Below are positions 18,872 to 27,359 of a stretch of 64,000 bases of DNA, one piece after another. Positions within the stretch are counted from its first letter, which is position 1, and each line of letters begins with the position of its first letter. Below the pieces are notes generated by a model. It was not told where the DNA came from and ran no database searches. It saw only the letters and a program-made list of their open reading frames with translations. The DNA is from Aureisphaera galaxeae (GTDB lineage Bacteria; Bacteroidota; Bacteroidia; Flavobacteriales; Flavobacteriaceae): NCBI RefSeq assembly GCF_028561275.1, contig NZ_JAQQTF010000004.1, positions 930,001 to 994,000 of the forward strand, written 5' to 3'. The translations under genes were made by a program, and so were the position numbers.

Positions 18872-19759
18872 CTATTTCCTCACCAGATTCTCTAATCTTC
18901 CGTAGAGTATTTCAATCCATTTCTTTGAAAATATGGCTCCCAATACACACCACGCCCATAGTACGAAGTAATCGGTAGCTTTTTCGAACTCCAGCACCTT
19001 GCTTTCGGTTAAGGTCAAGGCCAAAATAGAAATGGAAGATGCGATAATCCCGAAAAGTATACTTGCACCTAAGGTCTTCGATTTCTCTGTATTAGAAGCT
19101 ATCGTCGCTTCAATATCCAAAATAGCCTGATTCATCTTTTTAATGGTATCATCCATTTCTGTTTTTAATGCATCGGCATTGGCTATGGTTATGCCCGAGT
19201 TGACCGCAGTAAGCGTTTCTTTTACCTCCTCTACTTCTTCTTTAATAATTTTAAGCTTTGGCCAATTCGTTCGAGCAATCCCGCCTATAACCCCTGCTAG
19301 TATGATAATGAAAATGATAAGTTGATAATCGGGTGCTTTTAGTTTCGTTAATTCCTCATCTCTCTCTTCTATATCTTCAATCTTATCATCGGTTTGCTTG
19401 TACGCTTCGAGAATCGTACTTGTCTTATCATCTTGTATGGTTTTAATGGTCTTGGTGTGCCTTTCCTTTATTTTTGAATTATATTCTAATAGTTGCTTTT
19501 CAAATTCTTCATCTTCAATCCACTTTTGAAACGAACTAACTTGCCCATTCATCATTTCGATCCATTCCTCTTCCGCTTCCAGTAAATTCACTTTATCCTC
19601 AAATTCAACTTTCTTAATCCGTTCATCTGCTTTACCACATAGCGTATCCTTCCGTTCTTGTTTAAGTGAATCCACTTCTTTAGCATGTAAAGAATTGAAT
19701 TGAAAACCCATGCATAGTAGCACAACTAATATCAATAAGGATTTGTTTGAACTTTTCAT
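18872..19759 (-). CDS. Exported membrane protein with coiled coils, unknown function
   Basis: 295 aa. An N-terminal signal peptide (KSLLILVVLLCMGFQFNSLHA) precedes a Glu/Lys-rich, probably coiled-coil region (residues ~30-145). A transmembrane helix follows (YQLIIFIIILAGVIGGIA, ~147-165), then a second coiled-coil stretch (~172-225) and two C-terminal transmembrane segments (~228-248 and ~258-278). No enzymatic motif is visible. A perfect ATACCC-N6-GGGTAT palindrome lies 54 bp upstream of the start, linking it to the same putative regulon as the six-gene operon. Its own terminator is at 18813-18837. A scaffolding or membrane-anchoring role is speculation. Confidence 0.8.
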   Translation of the reverse strand: MKSSNKSLLILVVLLCMGFQFNSLHAKEVDSLKQERKDTLCGKADERIKKVEFEDKVNLLEAEEEWIEMMNGQVSSFQKWIEDEEFEKQLLEYNSKIKERHTKTIKTIQDDKTSTILEAYKQTDDKIEDIEERDEELTKLKAPDYQLIIFIIILAGVIGGIARTNWPKLKIIKEEVEEVKETLTAVNSGITIANADALKTEMDDTIKKMNQAILDIEATIASNTEKSKTLGASILFGIIASSISILALTLTESKVLEFEKATDYFVLWAWCVLGAIFSKKWIEILYGRLENLVRK

Positions 19760-19812
19760 ATCTATAACTTTTTATGAATATTCAATAGTAATACTTACCA
19801 CGAAGTCATAGA

Positions 19813-19830
19813 ATACCCACTACAGGGTAT
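19813..19830. promoter_or_regulatory. Perfect ATACCC-N6-GGGTAT palindrome, putative operator
   Basis: ATACCC-ACTACA-GGGTAT, 54 bp upstream of the coiled-coil membrane protein start. The half-sites and spacer length are identical to those of the site at 18562-18579. Confidence 0.65.
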
Positions 19831-19841
19831 ATTGCCTTAGA

Positions 19842-19875
19842 CAAAAAAAAGACCGCCTATAAAGACAGTCTTTTT
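19842..19875 (-). terminator. Intrinsic terminator after the small secreted protein gene
   Basis: Minus strand: AAAAAGACTG...CGGTCTTTTTTTT stem-loop with a long T-tract, starting about 20 nt past the stop at 19897. Confidence 0.8.
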
Positions 19876-19896
19876 ATCTGAATTCTGAATCTAAAA

Positions 19897-20304
19897 TCAG
19901 TGCTTCCCAAATACGTGAAGCTTGGCTTTACGTTTAGAAGCATTTTTGGTATCGTATATAAAGACAATCTTCTTAATAATACGCTTGTTCCCCTTTAGAT
20001 CGATTACTCGGGAAGTACTCTTTCTACTGAAATTATGCCTTAACTCAATTTCCTGCTTCGATCCGTTCGCATAGTGAACTACCATACGATGCATATTCAG
20101 GTTTCCGTTGGATACCATCAACTTCAGTTTTTTGAAGCGACCATCGTCCAGTCCAACATGCATGACATCCCTGTCCAATTTATAATCTACTTTCTTAGTA
20201 CCTATACGTACCCAATCTTTTACTAAAGTCTCGGCGGGAGTATCAAAACTTGATAGTCCAACCAACATAAAAGCCGCGATAATAAATGTTCCAAATTTTT
20301 TCAT
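19897..20304 (-). CDS. Small secreted basic protein, possibly DUF2541-like
   Basis: 135 aa with a clear signal peptide (MKKFGTFIIAAFMLVGLSSFDTPA). The mature part is Lys/Arg-rich and beta-rich: KDWVRIGTKKVDYKLDRDVMHV, then RFKKLKLMVSNGNLNMHRMVVHYANG, then KRIIKKIVFIYDT. The pattern of repeated xLKxxVxxxxVxxxxxxVxYxNG strands reminds me of DUF2541-type small secreted proteins, but the match is from memory and weak. Flanking terminators and its own upstream region make it monocistronic. Function unknown; a periplasmic or outer-surface binding role would fit. Confidence 0.75.
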   Translation of the reverse strand: MKKFGTFIIAAFMLVGLSSFDTPAETLVKDWVRIGTKKVDYKLDRDVMHVGLDDGRFKKLKLMVSNGNLNMHRMVVHYANGSKQEIELRHNFSRKSTSRVIDLKGNKRIIKKIVFIYDTKNASKRKAKLHVFGKH

Positions 20305-20519
20305 TTCAATAATACTTTAAGTGTTAATGATTTTTGTTCGTGCTATGGTTTGGACTTCCATTAGTGCAAAAGGTTTAATCTAATTCCGTATAACACATAC
20401 TATCAAACACTTACAACAAACATTTTGTATCTTTAGAAGTAGAGACGAGATTCATTTTATTCTAGATCGCCTTTCTTTCCCCGTTAACTAGCGCATGTGC
20501 GCACTAAACAGTTATTCCC

Positions 20520-22151
20520 ATGGATGTGAAGACTACAAATTCTATTGGCAGCGCCCCAGAAGATCTTAGGATCATAGATATGGACTCACCACTATATCAT
20601 TATGCCCGGGTAATTTCGAATACACGCTTCGGTCATATGCCCAAATACATTGCTTATTGTGAACATGCAGAACATGTGCAATGGTGCCTTACCTATTGCA
20701 GAGATCATGGATTGGATTTTAGAATACGCTCTGGAGGTCATCAACATGAAGGCATGTGTTCTGGAAATGGGGTCATGATTATTGACCTTTCTAAAATGGA
20801 CTCGATTGAATACATAGGCGACGAGGAAGCTTGGATCCCCGTCGGAAAGCAATTAGGAAAGGTATATGAAGAATTAGAGGCTAGAAGTCAGATCATTCCG
20901 GGAGGTGGTTGTCAATCGGTAAACGTAGGAGGGCTTACACAAGGTGGTGGATGGGGGCTTTCCATTCGAAAACTAGGAATGACTTGTGATTCAATCACAG
21001 AATGCGAAATGGTATTGGCCAGTGGCGAAATTGTATATCCCTCGCACAAGGAATTGTCAGATTTATTTTGGGCCATTAAAGGCAGTGGTGGCGGAAACTT
21101 TGGAGTCATTACCAAATTCAAGTTTAAATTGGCAAGTCTTGTCCCCGTAATGACATCCTTTGCCCTTTTATGGCAAAAGCCTGATGATGTAAAATTAGTT
21201 TTGAAACGATGGGCCCATTTGCATGCAAACCTGGACGAGTTGGATCCAGCATTATCCACTGCTTGTGGAATGATGGTAGCCAATCCAGAGAATGTCCTAT
21301 TGCCCGATGGACACCTAAGTGCGGTGCATTCGCGTATGGGAGGTCAATTCTATGGATCGAAAGCAGATTTATTGGATTTACTAAGGAAATACTTCGGCAG
21401 TCTTATTCCGGATGAAAAGGATTTTGTACAGTTAGCGGAGACCCGTTATGAGATTCCGGCAGGTAAACGATCCAAAAGTGATAAAGAAGGAGCTTCTCTC
21501 CTAGCCCACCACCAGGCGAAAGTGGCAGATTTCATAAACCCAACCTCTACTATGGATCACTTTGACTACAAAACCTCCAGTTGTGGCGATAGAGGCTACA
21601 AGGTGCTTCCAGAAGCACCTACCTCCACTTGCGATAGACCACATCCGCATAAAGTGACATCGGGCTTTCCAAAGGCAAAAAATAATCAGGAGCACGATAC
21701 CCTTATAGACAGCATCTACGAATATTTAGGGCGTACTTGTTACTATTCGGATGTAAGTCAATATATGAGTTTTCATTGCCTTGGAGGCGCTGTTACTCAG
21801 CATCCGGAGAGCCGGGTATTCGCCTTTTATGAAAAACCCTATATGTTGCAAATACAGTGTTGGTGGGATGATGCTGGAAATGCTTTTACCAATGAAACTA
21901 GAAATAAAGTCTATGTAAAATGGGTAGAGGATTTCAGGAAACACCTCTTACCACAAATTGAAGGGGCATTCATCAATTTTATTGACCAATCACTAGTTGA
22001 TGACCCACATACTCCAGAAGGTCGCCTAGAGCTACTTGCCATATACTACGGAGAAAAGCATCTGAACACCCTTAGGGTTCTTAAAGCCAGATACGATGAA
22101 GGTAATTTCTTTAATTTCGAAATGAGCATCCCGCCTTGGCCACCTCTATAG
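20520..22151 (+). CDS. FAD-linked oxidase of the berberine-bridge-enzyme type
   Basis: 543 aa. The N-terminal FAD-binding_4 (PCMH) domain has RIRSGGHQHEG (His of the usual 8-alpha-histidyl-FAD link), GGGCQSVNVGGLTQGGGWG (Cys in the position of the second, 6-S-cysteinyl link) and GSGGGNFGVITKF. The C-terminal BBE element ends NFEMSIPPWPP. A bicovalently bound flavin is therefore likely. Such enzymes oxidise alcohols, oligosaccharides or specialised metabolites with O2, producing H2O2. No signal peptide is present. A central insertion of ~100 residues (~315-415) is Cys/His-rich. The gene is monocistronic; the substrate is not predictable. Confidence 0.9.
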   Translation: MDVKTTNSIGSAPEDLRIIDMDSPLYHYARVISNTRFGHMPKYIAYCEHAEHVQWCLTYCRDHGLDFRIRSGGHQHEGMCSGNGVMIIDLSKMDSIEYIGDEEAWIPVGKQLGKVYEELEARSQIIPGGGCQSVNVGGLTQGGGWGLSIRKLGMTCDSITECEMVLASGEIVYPSHKELSDLFWAIKGSGGGNFGVITKFKFKLASLVPVMTSFALLWQKPDDVKLVLKRWAHLHANLDELDPALSTACGMMVANPENVLLPDGHLSAVHSRMGGQFYGSKADLLDLLRKYFGSLIPDEKDFVQLAETRYEIPAGKRSKSDKEGASLLAHHQAKVADFINPTSTMDHFDYKTSSCGDRGYKVLPEAPTSTCDRPHPHKVTSGFPKAKNNQEHDTLIDSIYEYLGRTCYYSDVSQYMSFHCLGGAVTQHPESRVFAFYEKPYMLQIQCWWDDAGNAFTNETRNKVYVKWVEDFRKHLLPQIEGAFINFIDQSLVDDPHTPEGRLELLAIYYGEKHLNTLRVLKARYDEGNFFNFEMSIPPWPPL

Positions 22152-22155
22152 ATGA

Positions 22156-22572
22156 TTACTCTTCATATCCTTTGTTGACCAATCGTTTTGAAATAAACCA
22201 ATAGTTTCCTGCAGGATCTATGACACCTGCTTGACGATCTTCATAGTCCATATCGGCCGGAGCAAAAGAATCCTTAGCTCCGTGGTCCAATGCCCGTTGA
22301 TAAAGCATATCTACGGCTTCCGTGTATAAGTAAAAAGCCGTTCGCATATCGCTAAATTCTCCGCGTGCCTGACTGATCATAAAACAGGACTCCCCAATTT
22401 TTAAAATACAATTGGCTATCTCGCCAGTACGTTCGTTGGTAGTTCTATTGATTTCTTCGGCGAAGAAACCCTCCTTCAGAAATTGAATGAGCTCTTCAGG
22501 TTGTGCTGCAAACAAATAAGCACTAATGGTATGGAATCCTGGAGGGATATAGGTATCGTAAATGTGGTTCAT
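22156..22572 (-). CDS. VOC/glyoxalase-fold protein (PhnB-like)
   Basis: 138 aa from the ATG at 22572 (a TTG 18 nt earlier is less likely). Glyoxalase/bleomycin-resistance/dioxygenase fold signatures: HTISAYLFAAQPEELIQFLKEGF, GESCFMISQARGEF, then GAKDSFAPADMDYEDRQAGVIDPAGNYWFIS. The last motif, DRxxxxxDPxGNxW, is typical of PhnB/YdcJ-like VOC proteins. It is the last gene of the minus-strand operon read from 25770, 83 bp after the SDR gene, which suggests detoxification of reactive carbonyl or quinone compounds. Exact substrate unknown. Confidence 0.87.
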   Translation of the reverse strand: MNHIYDTYIPPGFHTISAYLFAAQPEELIQFLKEGFFAEEINRTTNERTGEIANCILKIGESCFMISQARGEFSDMRTAFYLYTEAVDMLYQRALDHGAKDSFAPADMDYEDRQAGVIDPAGNYWFISKRLVNKGYEE

Positions 22573-22655
22573 AGGATTTGATTTTGCCAAATCCTAAAGA
22601 TAGCAAAGAGATATTGTTCAAAATTGTATAAAGGCGACATAGAAAGCCCTTGCTA

Positions 22656-23465
22656 CTACACCTCTTTATTCTTAAGAATAGCTTCTGTTTTCTCAATAAG
22701 TTGTTGAATAGCAATCTCATCGTATGCTAAGGGATGCGCTCTTCCGAAATCTCCTCTATCATTATCGAAATACATGGCGGTGATATCCTTATAGGCTTCA
22801 GAAACTGCCAAATCGAACAAAATATTGGCTCCTTTATCGGCCGAAGACCAATGGTGTCCATAAGCCTCCCTCACCATATTGGTGTTCAATAAAGAGCCTG
22901 GGTTCACAGCAATAATAGCAATGGCATCATTATTCATGGCTTTATAAAAACTCCACATGGTTAATGCCAGTTTACTCTGTGCATAGGCCTCTTGAACGGA
23001 TAATTGAGCGGTTCCAGTAAGCGCTTCCAAAGATACTGGAGCTTGTGCCGCCGAGCTCAAATTTATTACCCTTGTGCCTTCCCCTTTTTCCAATAAGGGC
23101 GTAAGGTACTCGGTAAGAACATAAGGGGCTAAATAGTTTACCGCAAAGCGAATATCCAAGCCTTCCGGAGTCAAAGAGACAGGGCCTTGAAAAACCCCTG
23201 CATTATTAATCAACACATCTATCCTCGGGAGTTCCTGCTTTATCCGCGTGGCCAAGTCCCGTACTGCCTCTAGACTGGAAAAGTCGGCTACATAGCCATC
23301 AATAGCTTCGTTGTGGGATACTTTTTTAATTTCCGAAATCACTCTATCCAATTTTTCACGGTTCCTTCCATGAATATACACTTGGTGGCCTTCCTTCGCC
23401 AGTTTTGTGGCAGCCAATTTTCCTATACCATCCGTACTACCCGTAATGAATATGATCTTTTTCAT
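22656..23465 (-). CDS. Short-chain dehydrogenase/reductase
   Basis: 269 aa classical/extended SDR: cofactor motif TGSTDGIGKLAA (TGxxxGIG, residues ~8-19), DVLINNAGV (NNAG), catalytic Ser in INLSSAAQ and YAQSK (YxxxK). The PG-equivalent NPGSL follows. The Arg in HGRNREKL after the second strand suggests NADP(H). It overlaps the upstream LLM-class gene by 4 nt, so the two are translationally coupled. The operon is controlled by the HxlR-type regulator at 25986, pointing to reduction of electrophilic carbonyls or quinones. Confidence 0.92.
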   Translation of the reverse strand: MKKIIFITGSTDGIGKLAATKLAKEGHQVYIHGRNREKLDRVISEIKKVSHNEAIDGYVADFSSLEAVRDLATRIKQELPRIDVLINNAGVFQGPVSLTPEGLDIRFAVNYLAPYVLTEYLTPLLEKGEGTRVINLSSAAQAPVSLEALTGTAQLSVQEAYAQSKLALTMWSFYKAMNNDAIAIIAVNPGSLLNTNMVREAYGHHWSSADKGANILFDLAVSEAYKDITAMYFDNDRGDFGRAHPLAYDEIAIQQLIEKTEAILKNKEV

Positions 23466-24439
23466 GATACGTTCTCTTTTTCTTGTGTTGAATTAAAATG
23501 CGGCAATACCTTTTTTGCGAGTCGTTCTAAGGTTTGTTCTATATCTATGGGGTTAAAGCGTAAGTTTAATGCTATATGGTTAACCCCTATGTTTTCCAGT
23601 TGATTAAAATATTCTATTAAGTAATTTGTTCCTATTCTAAAGCCTAGGTGAATAGGTTCAGGTTTATAATCGTCATCCTCTTGCAAGTCTATATACAGAG
23701 GCTGCATGAATGGTTTGTCATTAACTCCTGTAGCGTCTATTAATTCCCGCCATTGAGTGATACTGTGGTATTGCTGGGTTAAGTTCCTAGGATAGTACAT
23801 CCAACCATCACCATGAGCAGCGTTCCATTCCATGGATTGTTGACTAAACCCTGTAATGAGCATCGGAATCTTATGTCCAGTAGCCTTCGGTAGTACATCG
23901 ATATGGCCCTTTAAATGACCAAAATGATTTTCTTCCAAACTGGGAAACTCTTTTTGCGATTCACGAATGTAATTAAAGGATTCCCTAAACAAATGACCTC
24001 TATTTTCATAGGGAACATTCATGGCGGGATATTCATCGTACCGATCCCCGGAAGCTACTCCTAAGATTAACCTTCCTCCAGATAATTGATCTATGGTCGC
24101 AGCCGACTTGGCCACATGAACGGGATGGTGCAAGGGCAAAGCAATGCTCGCCACGCCCATGGCAATGTCCTGTGTCTGCCCTGCTAGGTATCCCAGATAG
24201 GTAAAAGGATCGTATTGCTGTCCCGCATCGCCAAAGGAAGGAACATGAAAAGGAACGTCCCGTACCCAAAGTGCTTTAAACCCCAATGATTCTATAAGCT
24301 GCGCCCTTTCTAGATGTCGCTTCATAGTAGGAATAGGACTTTGGGCGTAATTCTCAATGGGAACTACAATCCCTACAGTTAATTTACCAGGTTTGAATAC
24401 AGTATTGTACCCCCTATTTATGGTTTCAAAAACTCTCAT
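23462..24439 (-). CDS. LLM-class flavin-dependent oxidoreductase
   Basis: 325 aa bacterial-luciferase-like TIM-barrel protein: LTVGIVVPIENY, AQLIESLGFKALWVRDVPF, YDPFTYLGYLAGQTQDIAMGVASIALPLHHP and LSGGRLILGVASGDRYDEY are hallmark LLM segments. Such enzymes use FMNH2 (or F420) to oxygenate or reduce small organics. Bacteroidetes generally lack F420, so FMN is the likelier cofactor, probably supplied by a separate reductase. Third gene of the HxlR-controlled operon, 54 bp after the DUF1330 gene and overlapping the SDR gene by 4 nt. Confidence 0.9.
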   Translation of the reverse strand: MRVFETINRGYNTVFKPGKLTVGIVVPIENYAQSPIPTMKRHLERAQLIESLGFKALWVRDVPFHVPSFGDAGQQYDPFTYLGYLAGQTQDIAMGVASIALPLHHPVHVAKSAATIDQLSGGRLILGVASGDRYDEYPAMNVPYENRGHLFRESFNYIRESQKEFPSLEENHFGHLKGHIDVLPKATGHKIPMLITGFSQQSMEWNAAHGDGWMYYPRNLTQQYHSITQWRELIDATGVNDKPFMQPLYIDLQEDDDYKPEPIHLGFRIGTNYLIEYFNQLENIGVNHIALNLRFNPIDIEQTLERLAKKVLPHFNSTQEKENVS

Positions 24440-24493
24440 AAAGATGAAGATCTTCCCACCGAAGCAGGAAGACTCTAATAAATTCGTTGCTTT

Positions 24494-24796
24494 CTAGGAA
24501 AGATCGTCTTTCCCTTCAATAAGATAGTGATTACTTACAGAACCAGCTGTTCGAGCCTTTAGGTGTGGCACATATTCCGGATCGTTCATAAAGTTAAGGG
24601 CAGCCTCTTTAGAAGGCCATTCCAATACAATACGAAGACCGACTTCGGGTCCTTCGCCTTCCAAACGCTCATGGCTTGCGGTTCTTGCCAAATACTTGCC
24701 TCCGTGTTTTGTCACTAATCTGCCTGCTGTAGGGAGATAATCAGCGATCCAACTATCTTCCGTTGGCGTTACATCTAATATTGAATAATAGCTCAT
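24494..24796 (-). CDS. DUF1330-family protein
   Basis: 100 aa, dimeric ferredoxin-like alpha-beta fold of the DUF1330 family: SYYSILDVTPT, AGRLVTKHGGKYLARTASHERLEGEGPEVG, VLEWPSKEAALNFMNDPEY. The conserved 'GGKYLAR...E' and 'WPSxExAxxFxxxPEY' segments are diagnostic. Second gene of the operon, 32 bp after the NADPH oxidoreductase gene. Biochemical activity of the family is unknown; its partners imply a role in electrophile or small-aromatic metabolism. Confidence 0.9.
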   Translation of the reverse strand: MSYYSILDVTPTEDSWIADYLPTAGRLVTKHGGKYLARTASHERLEGEGPEVGLRIVLEWPSKEAALNFMNDPEYVPHLKARTAGSVSNHYLIEGKDDLS

Positions 24797-24828
24797 AATT
24801 CTCTTTTTTAGGTTTATTTGAATGTTAT

Positions 24829-25770
24829 TTACAGTTTCACAATTACTTTCCCCACGGTTCTACCACTTTCCAATTGTTCATGTGCTTTTGCCATTTGATC
24901 GAAGGGGAATGATTTTGAAATTTGCGGCTTTACGGCACCGCTTTCCAGCATGTCCTTTAGGGTGTTCATATCTTCTCCATCGGACTGTACCATGTGGAAA
25001 AGGACCTTCACGTCCCTTTCTTTGGCCAATGCTAGAATCTCCTCCGAAAATTCAGGAGTGGGAATAGAAACAATGGCACCGCCCGATTTTACGACCTTTA
25101 CGGAATTATAGAGCGTTTCCCCATTGAACATATCGAACACAAAGTCAATATTGGAAAGGACATCTTGAAAGGCCTCTGTTCTATAATCAATATGCTCATC
25201 GGCACCTATGGACACCACAAAATCCTTATTCTTAGCCGAGCTCGTAGTAATGACATGAGCACCCATGGACTTGGCAATTTGTATGGCGAAATGCCCGACA
25301 CCGCCAGAACCTGCATGTATCAATACGCGATCTCCTGGATTCACATTATTCTTTAATACTTGTAGGGCTGTTAGGGCAGCCAAAGTGGTCGCAGCAGCTT
25401 CTTCAAAAGAGGTTGACGAAGGGATTTTAGCCAAATGCGCTTCGGAAGCAGCTACATATTCGGCATAGGCACTTCCAGTACCTGGAAAGTTGATCATTCC
25501 AAAGACATTGTCCCCTATATTGAATTTAGTAACCTTGTCTCCTACAGCTACGACAGTCCCAGCGATATCCCAGCCCAACACAATAGGACTGTTTCTTCCG
25601 CAAATCATTCCTAAAACATCTTCATTGCCCCGTACTTTATAATCTACAGGATTTACACTGATAGCTTTCACTTTCACCAGTACTTCTTCATCTTTAATTA
25701 TGGGTTGCGCCACTTCTTTCATCACTAAATTTTCTATGCCTCCTGCTTTTTCTAATACAATTGCTTTCAT
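24829..25770 (-). CDS. Zinc-independent NADPH:quinone/enone oxidoreductase (MDR family)
   Basis: 313 aa medium-chain dehydrogenase/reductase: VLVKVKAISVNPVDYKVRG, GWDIAGTVVAVG, and nucleotide-binding LIHAGSGGVGHFAIQIAKSMGAHVI (GSGGVG). The zinc-ligand residues of true alcohol dehydrogenases are absent, as in quinone oxidoreductases. First gene of the operon, divergent from the HxlR-type regulator. Its promoter (TTG-N20-TAGTTTTG on the minus strand) is followed by one copy of the 17-bp palindrome. It probably reduces quinones or alpha,beta-unsaturated carbonyls. Confidence 0.92.
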   Translation of the reverse strand: MKAIVLEKAGGIENLVMKEVAQPIIKDEEVLVKVKAISVNPVDYKVRGNEDVLGMICGRNSPIVLGWDIAGTVVAVGDKVTKFNIGDNVFGMINFPGTGSAYAEYVAASEAHLAKIPSSTSFEEAAATTLAALTALQVLKNNVNPGDRVLIHAGSGGVGHFAIQIAKSMGAHVITTSSAKNKDFVVSIGADEHIDYRTEAFQDVLSNIDFVFDMFNGETLYNSVKVVKSGGAIVSIPTPEFSEEILALAKERDVKVLFHMVQSDGEDMNTLKDMLESGAVKPQISKSFPFDQMAKAHEQLESGRTVGKVIVKL

Positions 25771-25795
25771 TATGGTTTGTTCCTTTAAGATTTAA

Positions 25796-25812
25796 ACTAT
25801 AAAAAGTATAGT
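25796..25812. promoter_or_regulatory. HxlR operator copy 1, on the reductase operon promoter
   Basis: Perfect palindrome ACTATA-AAAAG-TATAGT, identical to copy 2. It lies directly downstream of a minus-strand -7 box (TAGTTTTG, complement of 25814-25821) whose -33 TTG is at 25842-25844, so a bound repressor would block initiation. It resembles the YodB-type box TACTAT-N4-ATAGTA. Confidence 0.75.
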
Positions 25813-25919
25813 GCAAAACTAGAAAGCCTTTGGAAATCATGCAATAACGGTCAAAAGTGATAGTAACAGCATATTTTTTCAAAATACTGATTATTAGGTG
25901 TTTATATCAAAATATTTTT

Positions 25920-25936
25920 ACTATAAAAAGTATAGT
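25920..25936. promoter_or_regulatory. HxlR operator copy 2, on the regulator's own promoter
   Basis: Second identical copy of ACTATA-AAAAG-TATAGT. It overlaps the -33 TTG (25936-25938) of a plus-strand promoter with -7 box TAGTTTTG at 25959-25966, indicating autoregulation. Confidence 0.75.
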
Positions 25937-25985
25937 TGTATAATTTTGTATAGTATTGTAGTTTTGTCCCTACAAAACGGTAATT

Positions 25986-26357
25986 ATGAGTGAGAAGCAC
26001 GAAAAGAGATTGATTCGGTACAATGACAAATTGTTCTCCTGTACTACAAGTATCGCTATGGAGTTGATTGGTGGAAAATGGAAAAGCGTTATACTAGTTT
26101 ATTTGATTGATGGAAAGAAACGCTACAATGAATTACGCAAACTGATTTCGACTATTACCGAACGTACGTTGAGTCTTCAATTGAAACAATTGGAGAAAGA
26201 CGGTCTTATATCCCGCAAGGTGTATACCAAGAAACCCCCTTTAAAAGTGGAATATGCCCTCACCCCTTTTGGAGAAAGCTTGATACCCGTACTCACTTCT
26301 ATTGCCAATTGGGGCATGGTCGTGGCAGAAGAAAAAGGAGAGTTTTTAGAGGTGTAG
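25986..26357 (+). CDS. HxlR/DUF24-type winged-helix regulator with conserved redox Cys
   Basis: 123 aa. HxlR winged helix: SIAMELIGGKWKSVILVYLIDGKKRYNELRKLI, RTLSLQLKQLEKDGLISRKVY, VEYALTPFGESL. The N-terminal Cys19 (LFSCTTSIAMELIGGKW) occupies the position of the redox/electrophile-sensing Cys of YodB, QsrR and HypR. It is transcribed divergently from the reductase-DUF1330-LLM-SDR-VOC operon, with one identical palindromic site on each promoter. The likely circuit is repression of itself and the operon, relieved when quinones or other electrophiles modify Cys19. The sensing chemistry is inferred from the family. Confidence 0.9.
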   Translation: MSEKHEKRLIRYNDKLFSCTTSIAMELIGGKWKSVILVYLIDGKKRYNELRKLISTITERTLSLQLKQLEKDGLISRKVYTKKPPLKVEYALTPFGESLIPVLTSIANWGMVVAEEKGEFLEV

Positions 26358-26377
26358 TAGGTCTCGTAGTAAATTAA

Positions 26378-27241
26378 CTATCCTTTTACCTCCAACTTAT
26401 ACCCTACACCATGCACATTGCTAATTTTGATGCTCTCATCATCTTTTAGCTTTTTTCTAAGCTTGGAAATATAGGTATCCAAACTCCTTCCAACTACTAC
26501 GCCATTGTCTTCCCACACCTTTTTCGTTAGCTCTTCTCGCTTTATCACCGCATTGGGTTGCGCTGCTAACAAGGTAAGCAACTGACATTCTTTTACGGAT
26601 AGACTAATTTCTTCGGCTTCCTTTACCAATTTATTCTGCTCTGGATATAACCGAAAACTCCCCACATGGGTAAATTCTCCATTAAGCGCCGGTACTATCT
26701 CTGGACCTTTCTTTAGGCGTAAGAATTCTACAAGAAGTATGGTAAGTATAAGAAGTACGATAAATACAAGTGTTTGTTTATTAAAAAATGAAGCCTTTTG
26801 TTTATTGAAGGTGATTTGAAGGGTATAACAATCTTCTGGAAGTCCCCTTCCCCTGCAGGGAATGATATTATTTTCTTCTTCATTTAATACAGCATAGCTA
26901 TAGGCAACTTCTGTATCATCACATTGCAACACCTCTACCAAATAATCTTTGGATATAGCTCCTTTATGAAGGCTTCTTTCTACCAAAGCTACCAGGCTAT
27001 CTGGCTGAATGGCAAGTGTTTTCTGAAACGAAATCCGATAGGAATCCTCTTTTTTAATGACCGGAAGCACCAAGGAAGTGGAATCTTCATTCGCGAGTAA
27101 TAGCTGATGTCCTACCTCCCGAAGGGCTGTTTTGGCCAATTTCGAAGTCGTATCCTCGGTTTCTTGGAATCCCATAGTAACCATAACCCCAAGGGTCATT
27201 ATTACTAAAAGGCCCGAATAGTAAAGTATTCTCTTTTTCAT
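26378..27241 (-). CDS. Membrane-anchored OmpR/ToxR-type winged-helix regulator
   Basis: 287 aa. An N-terminal signal-anchor (ILYYSGLLVIMTLGVMVTMG) precedes a ~130-residue periplasmic sensor domain. A transmembrane helix follows (TLVFIVLLILTILLVEFL, ~153-170), then a cytoplasmic Trans_reg_C winged helix (LSVKECQLLTLLAAQPNAVI...VGRSLDTYISKLRKKL...ISNVHGVGYKLEV). No receiver domain is present, so it is a one-component ToxR-like sensor. It is divergent from the YceI gene, and a tandem direct repeat suited to an OmpR-type dimer lies in the shared promoter region. The periplasmic ligand is unknown. Confidence 0.9.
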   Translation of the reverse strand: MKKRILYYSGLLVIMTLGVMVTMGFQETEDTTSKLAKTALREVGHQLLLANEDSTSLVLPVIKKEDSYRISFQKTLAIQPDSLVALVERSLHKGAISKDYLVEVLQCDDTEVAYSYAVLNEEENNIIPCRGRGLPEDCYTLQITFNKQKASFFNKQTLVFIVLLILTILLVEFLRLKKGPEIVPALNGEFTHVGSFRLYPEQNKLVKEAEEISLSVKECQLLTLLAAQPNAVIKREELTKKVWEDNGVVVGRSLDTYISKLRKKLKDDESIKISNVHGVGYKLEVKG

Positions 27242-27273
27242 GGTTCCTACAAATTACAGGCAATTTGGTGAAT

Positions 27274-27312
27274 TTTTACAAGGGTTGACACTTCTTTTAC
27301 ATTCTTTTGACA
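27274..27312. promoter_or_regulatory. Tandem direct repeat, likely OmpR-type operator
   Basis: Two copies of TTTTACA-N4/5-TTGACA start at 27274 and 27295 (21-bp period), between the divergent membrane winged-helix regulator and YceI genes. A -7 box TAGTTTTG for YceI follows at 27333-27340. Winged-helix regulators typically bind such head-to-tail repeats. Confidence 0.6.
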
Positions 27313-27359
27313 TTTCCGATGGCCCATCCCCATAGTTTTGATCAAAAATTTAAATCATC

